This document shows positions 61,500 to 64,000 of a DNA stretch of 64,000 nucleotides, one piece after another. A program made the position numbers and the translations under genes. Below the pieces are notes generated by a model. That model was not told the origin of the DNA, searched no databases, and worked only from the letters and a program-made list of their open reading frames with translations. Source of the DNA: Lysobacteraceae bacterium (lineage in GTDB: Bacteria > Pseudomonadota > Gammaproteobacteria > Xanthomonadales > BQJN01); contig BQJN01000006.1 in the NCBI GenBank assembly GCA_021604725.1, positions 1-64,000 on the forward strand. Direction: 5' to 3'. Positions within the stretch are counted from its first letter, which is position 1; each line of letters begins with the position of its first letter.

Positions 61500-63539
61500 C
61501 AATAAACCACCGGGGTTGGCGGCTAGGAGGGGGGCGATAACCAGGGAGACGATGGCCATGACGTTGATCAGGATGTTCATCGCGGGGCCTGAGGTGTCTT
61601 TGAACGGGTCGCCTACGGTGTCGCCGACGACGGCCGCTTTGTGGACGTCTGAGCCTTTGCCACCGAAGTTGCCTTTCTCAACAAACTTCTTGGCGTTGTC
61701 CCAGGCGCCACCGGCATTGGCCATGGTCAGAGCCAACAATACACAACAGACCAGTGCGCCACCGAGCATGCCGCCCAGCGCTTGCGCGCCGAGACCGAAG
61801 CCGACCACCATCGGGGCGAATACGGCCAGGGCACCAGGTAGCACCATGCGTCGCAGTGCAGCACGCGTGGCGATGTCTACGCAGCGTGCATTGTCTGGCT
61901 TGCCCGTGCCTTCCAGCAGGCCTGGAATCTCTTTGAACTGGCGACGGATCTCTTTGATCATTTCAAACGCCGCATCGCCCACTGCGCGCATGGTGATGGC
62001 TGACACCAGGAACGGGAAGATGCCGCCCAGGAACATGCCCATCAGAACGCGTGGGTTCTCGATGCTTAAGGTGAAGCCGGGGACTTTCGCTGCGATGGTT
62101 TCGATGAATGCAGCGATAATGGCCAAGGCTGCCAGGCCGGCTGCGCCAATGGCAAAGCCCTTGCCGATGGCCGCAGTGGTGTTGCCCACCTCGTCCAGGC
62201 CGTCAGTGATTTCACGAACCTCTGCGCCCATTTCCGCCATCTCAGCAATGCCGCCCGCGTTATCTGCAACCGGGCCGTAAGCATCAATCGCCATGGTGAT
62301 TCCCACCGTTGCCAGCATGCCGACAGCGCCGATACCGACACCATAGACGCCTGCGCCTTCGGGCAGCAATGCGCTGGTCGCGAAGATAATGGCGGCGATG
62401 GTCAGGACTGGAACGACGACCGACTCCATCCCTGTTGCCAGGCCGGAGATCATCACGGTTGCCGGGCCAGTTTCGCCGTCTTTGGCGATTTTGCGAACCG
62501 GCTCGCCACCCGTGTAATACTCAGTGACCAGTCCGATTATCATACCGCCAGCAGCGCCGCAGACTACACACCACCAAACGTTTGAGGTGATGCCAAGATT
62601 GGCGACGACGAAGTAGGCTACGGCGATAAATATAACGGTCGCGCCAATGGTGCCGATGCGCAATGCTACCGCCGGCGCCTTGGCTGCAAACACCTTCACG
62701 ATAACGATGCCGGCGATGGAGCAGAGTAGTCCAGCAGAGGCTAACGCCAACGGCAGGAACATCAGTTGTTGCTGATCACCACCCAATGCCGCAATGGTCG
62801 CTCCGCTCATGGTCGCCGCCAATGCCAGGCAGGCGATCATCGAGCCGCAGTACGACTCAAAGATGTCTGAGCCCATGCCAGCCACGTCGCCAACGTTGTC
62901 ACCAACGTTGTCGGCAATCACGCCCGGGTTGCGTGGATCATCTTCAGGGATGCCCGCTTCGATTTTGCCGACCAGGTCAGCTCCGACATCGGCACTCTTT
63001 GTGAAGATGCCGCCGCCGACGCGTGAGAACAGAGCGACGGTCGACGCACCCATGCCAAAGCCGTGAATGGCTTCAGCGTGCGTCGGGTCAGAACCGAACA
63101 TCAAGTACAGCCCGCCAAGTCCGAGCAAGCCCATGGAGGCGACCGCCATACCCATGATGGAACCGCCGTAGAAGGCGACAGACAATGCCGCAGGGGCACC
63201 GTCAGTGGCTGCGGCGATGGTGGTTCGTACGTTGGCCTGGGTTGCGGTATACATACCAATGTAACCGGCAATCGCAGAACACAGTGCGCCGGTGACGAAC
63301 GCCACCGGTGTGTGCCATGACTGAAAGCCTATGAACAGGCCAACGGTCAAGACCAGAGCAAACATTGCCAGGATCGAATATTCCCGGCGCATAAACACCA
63401 TGGCCCCGGAATGAATCGCCTCGGCGATTTCGGCAACAGCGCCTTCCCCTGATGGATATCGACGAACCAGTCGATAAATAATGAAGGCTACGATCAGCCC
63501 GAACACCCCTAGCGCGGGCGGCCACATGCTCTGTGTCAT
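61494..63539 (-). CDS. hppA: Membrane-bound pyrophosphatase (ion-translocating)
   Basis: The 681-aa polytopic protein (about 16 helices) couples pyrophosphate hydrolysis to H+ or Na+ pumping. The PPi/Mg-binding motif is '[31 protein letters not shown]', followed by '[21 protein letters not shown]'. A second acidic motif is '[19 protein letters not shown]', and the C-terminal motif is '[17 protein letters not shown]'. In '[14 protein letters not shown]' the position that is Lys in potassium-independent enzymes is Ala, predicting the K+-dependent subfamily. Whether it pumps H+ or Na+ cannot be told by eye. Its stop codon lies inside a REP-like repeat. The 360 bp upstream hold its promoter and that of groES. 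Confidence 0.95.
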   Translation of the reverse strand: MTQSMWPPALGVFGLIVAFIIYRLVRRYPSGEGAVAEIAEAIHSGAMVFMRREYSILAMFALVLTVGLFIGFQSWHTPVAFVTGALCSAIAGYIGMYTATQANVRTTIAAATDGAPAALSVAFYGGSIMGMAVASMGLLGLGGLYLMFGSDPTHAEAIHGFGMGASTVALFSRVGGGIFTKSADVGADLVGKIEAGIPEDDPRNPGVIADNVGDNVGDVAGMGSDIFESYCGSMIACLALAATMSGATIAALGGDQQQLMFLPLALASAGLLCSIAGIVIVKVFAAKAPAVALRIGTIGATVIFIAVAYFVVANLGITSNVWWCVVCGAAGGMIIGLVTEYYTGGEPVRKIAKDGETGPATVMISGLATGMESVVVPVLTIAAIIFATSALLPEGAGVYGVGIGAVGMLATVGITMAIDAYGPVADNAGGIAEMAEMGAEVREITDGLDEVGNTTAAIGKGFAIGAAGLAALAIIAAFIETIAAKVPGFTLSIENPRVLMGMFLGGIFPFLVSAITMRAVGDAAFEMIKEIRRQFKEIPGLLEGTGKPDNARCVDIATRAALRRMVLPGALAVFAPMVVGFGLGAQALGGMLGGALVCCVLLALTMANAGGAWDNAKKFVEKGNFGGKGSDVHKAAVVGDTVGDPFKDTSGPAMNILINVMAIVSLVIAPLLAANPGGLLG

Positions 63540-63776
63540 AGTTAACCTCTTTGGTATCCCTGTTTGACTTTAAATATCAGTCCAGCGGACCCACCTTTGA
63601 CAGGCCGGTCGCGATAGGCTGACGGCTTTTTTGGTCGGCACGCCCAACGGCAATTTTTGAAGTCCGCCGTCTTGGCTATGCTCGTGTCGACGCGCGATTG
63701 TAGCAGACACTCGCCTTTAGCGAGTTGCAGGGCCGGCCGACCGGCTCATGAAAGCCAAAAAAAATTGCCACCCGCC

Positions 63777-63804
63777 CTTGAAAGCGTCCAAACCGACCCA
63801 ACAT
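63777..63804 (+). promoter_or_regulatory. Sigma-32-like heat-shock promoter of groES
   Basis: CTTGAAA (-35 like) at 63777-63783 and CCCAACAT (-10 like; consensus CCCCATnT) at 63797-63804 are 13 bases apart, about 100 bases before groES. The -10 abuts the CIRCE element. The rest of the 63540-63776 gap shows no gene. Confidence 0.6.
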
Positions 63805-63830
63805 TAGCACTCGCCGACAGAGAGTGCTAA
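63804..63830. promoter_or_regulatory. CIRCE element (HrcA operator)
   Basis: TTAGCACTC-N9-GAGTGCTAA is an exact match to the CIRCE consensus, located 73 bases before groES. It implies repression of groESL by HrcA, encoded elsewhere. Confidence 0.95.
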
Positions 63831-63903
63831 CAACGCGCTTCGCGACTGGCACCTCAACAAACCAAACAACTTGTAGACAGCTATCTTTTAGGAGAGGCAA
63901 AAC

Positions 63904-64000
63904 ATGAATATTCGTCCATTGCACGATCGCGTAATCATCAAGCGTATGGAAGAAGAGCGCACCTCACCGGGTGGGATCGTCATTCCGGATTCGGCTACCG
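63904..64000 (+). CDS. groES: Co-chaperonin GroES (start only)
   Basis: The first 32 codons read '[20 protein letters not shown]', then [12 protein letters not shown], matching the N terminus of GroES, the heptameric lid of GroEL, up to the window edge. GGAG lies 10-13 bases before the ATG. The CIRCE operator and the heat-shock-type promoter upstream fit a groES-groEL operon; groEL is expected just beyond the window. Confidence 0.96.
   Translation, partial: MNIRPLHDRVIIKRMEEERTSPGGIVIPDSAT

Overview
The window looks like a chromosomal segment of a free-living gammaproteobacterium, and I see no phage, plasmid, transposase or CRISPR genes. The lineage evidence is the tRNA-Ile(CAU)/rpoD/dnaG/yqeY/rpsU macromolecular-synthesis block, the rhlB <- -> trxA -> rho arrangement, the purH-purD pair, glnE, and groES behind a CIRCE element. 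The Rho protein has an Arg/Asn/Asp-rich N-terminal extension that, from memory, resembles Xanthomonadales Rho. That order-level placement is only a guess.

Layout. 0-1.8 kb: an accessory cluster on the minus strand (secreted-type beta-sandwich fragment, unknown protein, BRCT protein). 1.8-3.1 kb: structured repeats, tRNA-Ile(CAU) and a 150-bp tandem repeat. 3.1-7.5 kb: rpoD, dnaG, yqeY, rpsU. 7.5-13 kb: dtd, an LpxL-type acyltransferase, a DsrE-like protein, a DUF6279 lipoprotein, a MATE transporter and speE. 13-18.8 kb: an HD-GYP response regulator, an ECF sigma/anti-sigma/DUF4252 operon, an ArsR-SRPBCC-GST operon with two visible operators, and Rof. 18.8-33.3 kb: an accessory zone with a phospholipase C-type phosphoesterase, a LamG-like secreted protein, a bacterial pepsin homologue, small membrane proteins, MarR, a TolB-like protein, a beta-lactamase-type serine hydrolase, an ASCH protein, a phospholipase A2-like protein, an ABC exporter, selD, a cupredoxin and an AhpD-like protein. 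Two gene remnants (Na+/H+ antiporter and MscS channel) also lie here. 33.3-37.6 kb: an RND efflux pump. 38-51.5 kb: rhlB, trxA, rho, purD, purH, two lipoproteins, glnE and an NtrC-type two-component system. 51.6-60.8 kb: a hydroxyacid dehydrogenase, a possible sRNA or leader, a four-gene VOC-soeABC operon (probable cytoplasmic sulfite:quinone oxidoreductase), a CRTAC1 protein, divergent GNAT and YiiD-type thioesterase genes, and a lipoprotein. 60.8-64 kb: a repeat cluster, hppA and the start of groES.

The least expected content is non-coding. Several families of short structured repeats sit at gene ends. A REP-like family (1.8-2.3 kb and 60.9-61.5 kb) has two nested stems whose arms change in a compensatory way between copies. 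A second family (24.2 and 25.2-25.5 kb) shows the same kind of covariation. A third forms a GTGTTGC...GCAACAC hairpin at three loci. A roughly 245-bp MITE-like element with 22-bp terminal inverted repeats and a TA duplication abuts rhlB. In at least four cases the stop codon of the neighbouring gene lies inside the repeat. The upstream repeat pair near tRNA-Ile is joined to short copies of pieces of that tRNA.

How parts work together: rpsU-yqeY-dnaG-rpoD couples translation, primase and the housekeeping sigma factor. Rof (18.5 kb) is a predicted inhibitor of the Rho encoded at 40.2 kb. The ArsR operon appears self-regulated. The VOC-soeABC genes overlap by four bases at each junction and so look translationally coupled. 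groES carries both a HrcA operator and a sigma-32-like promoter.
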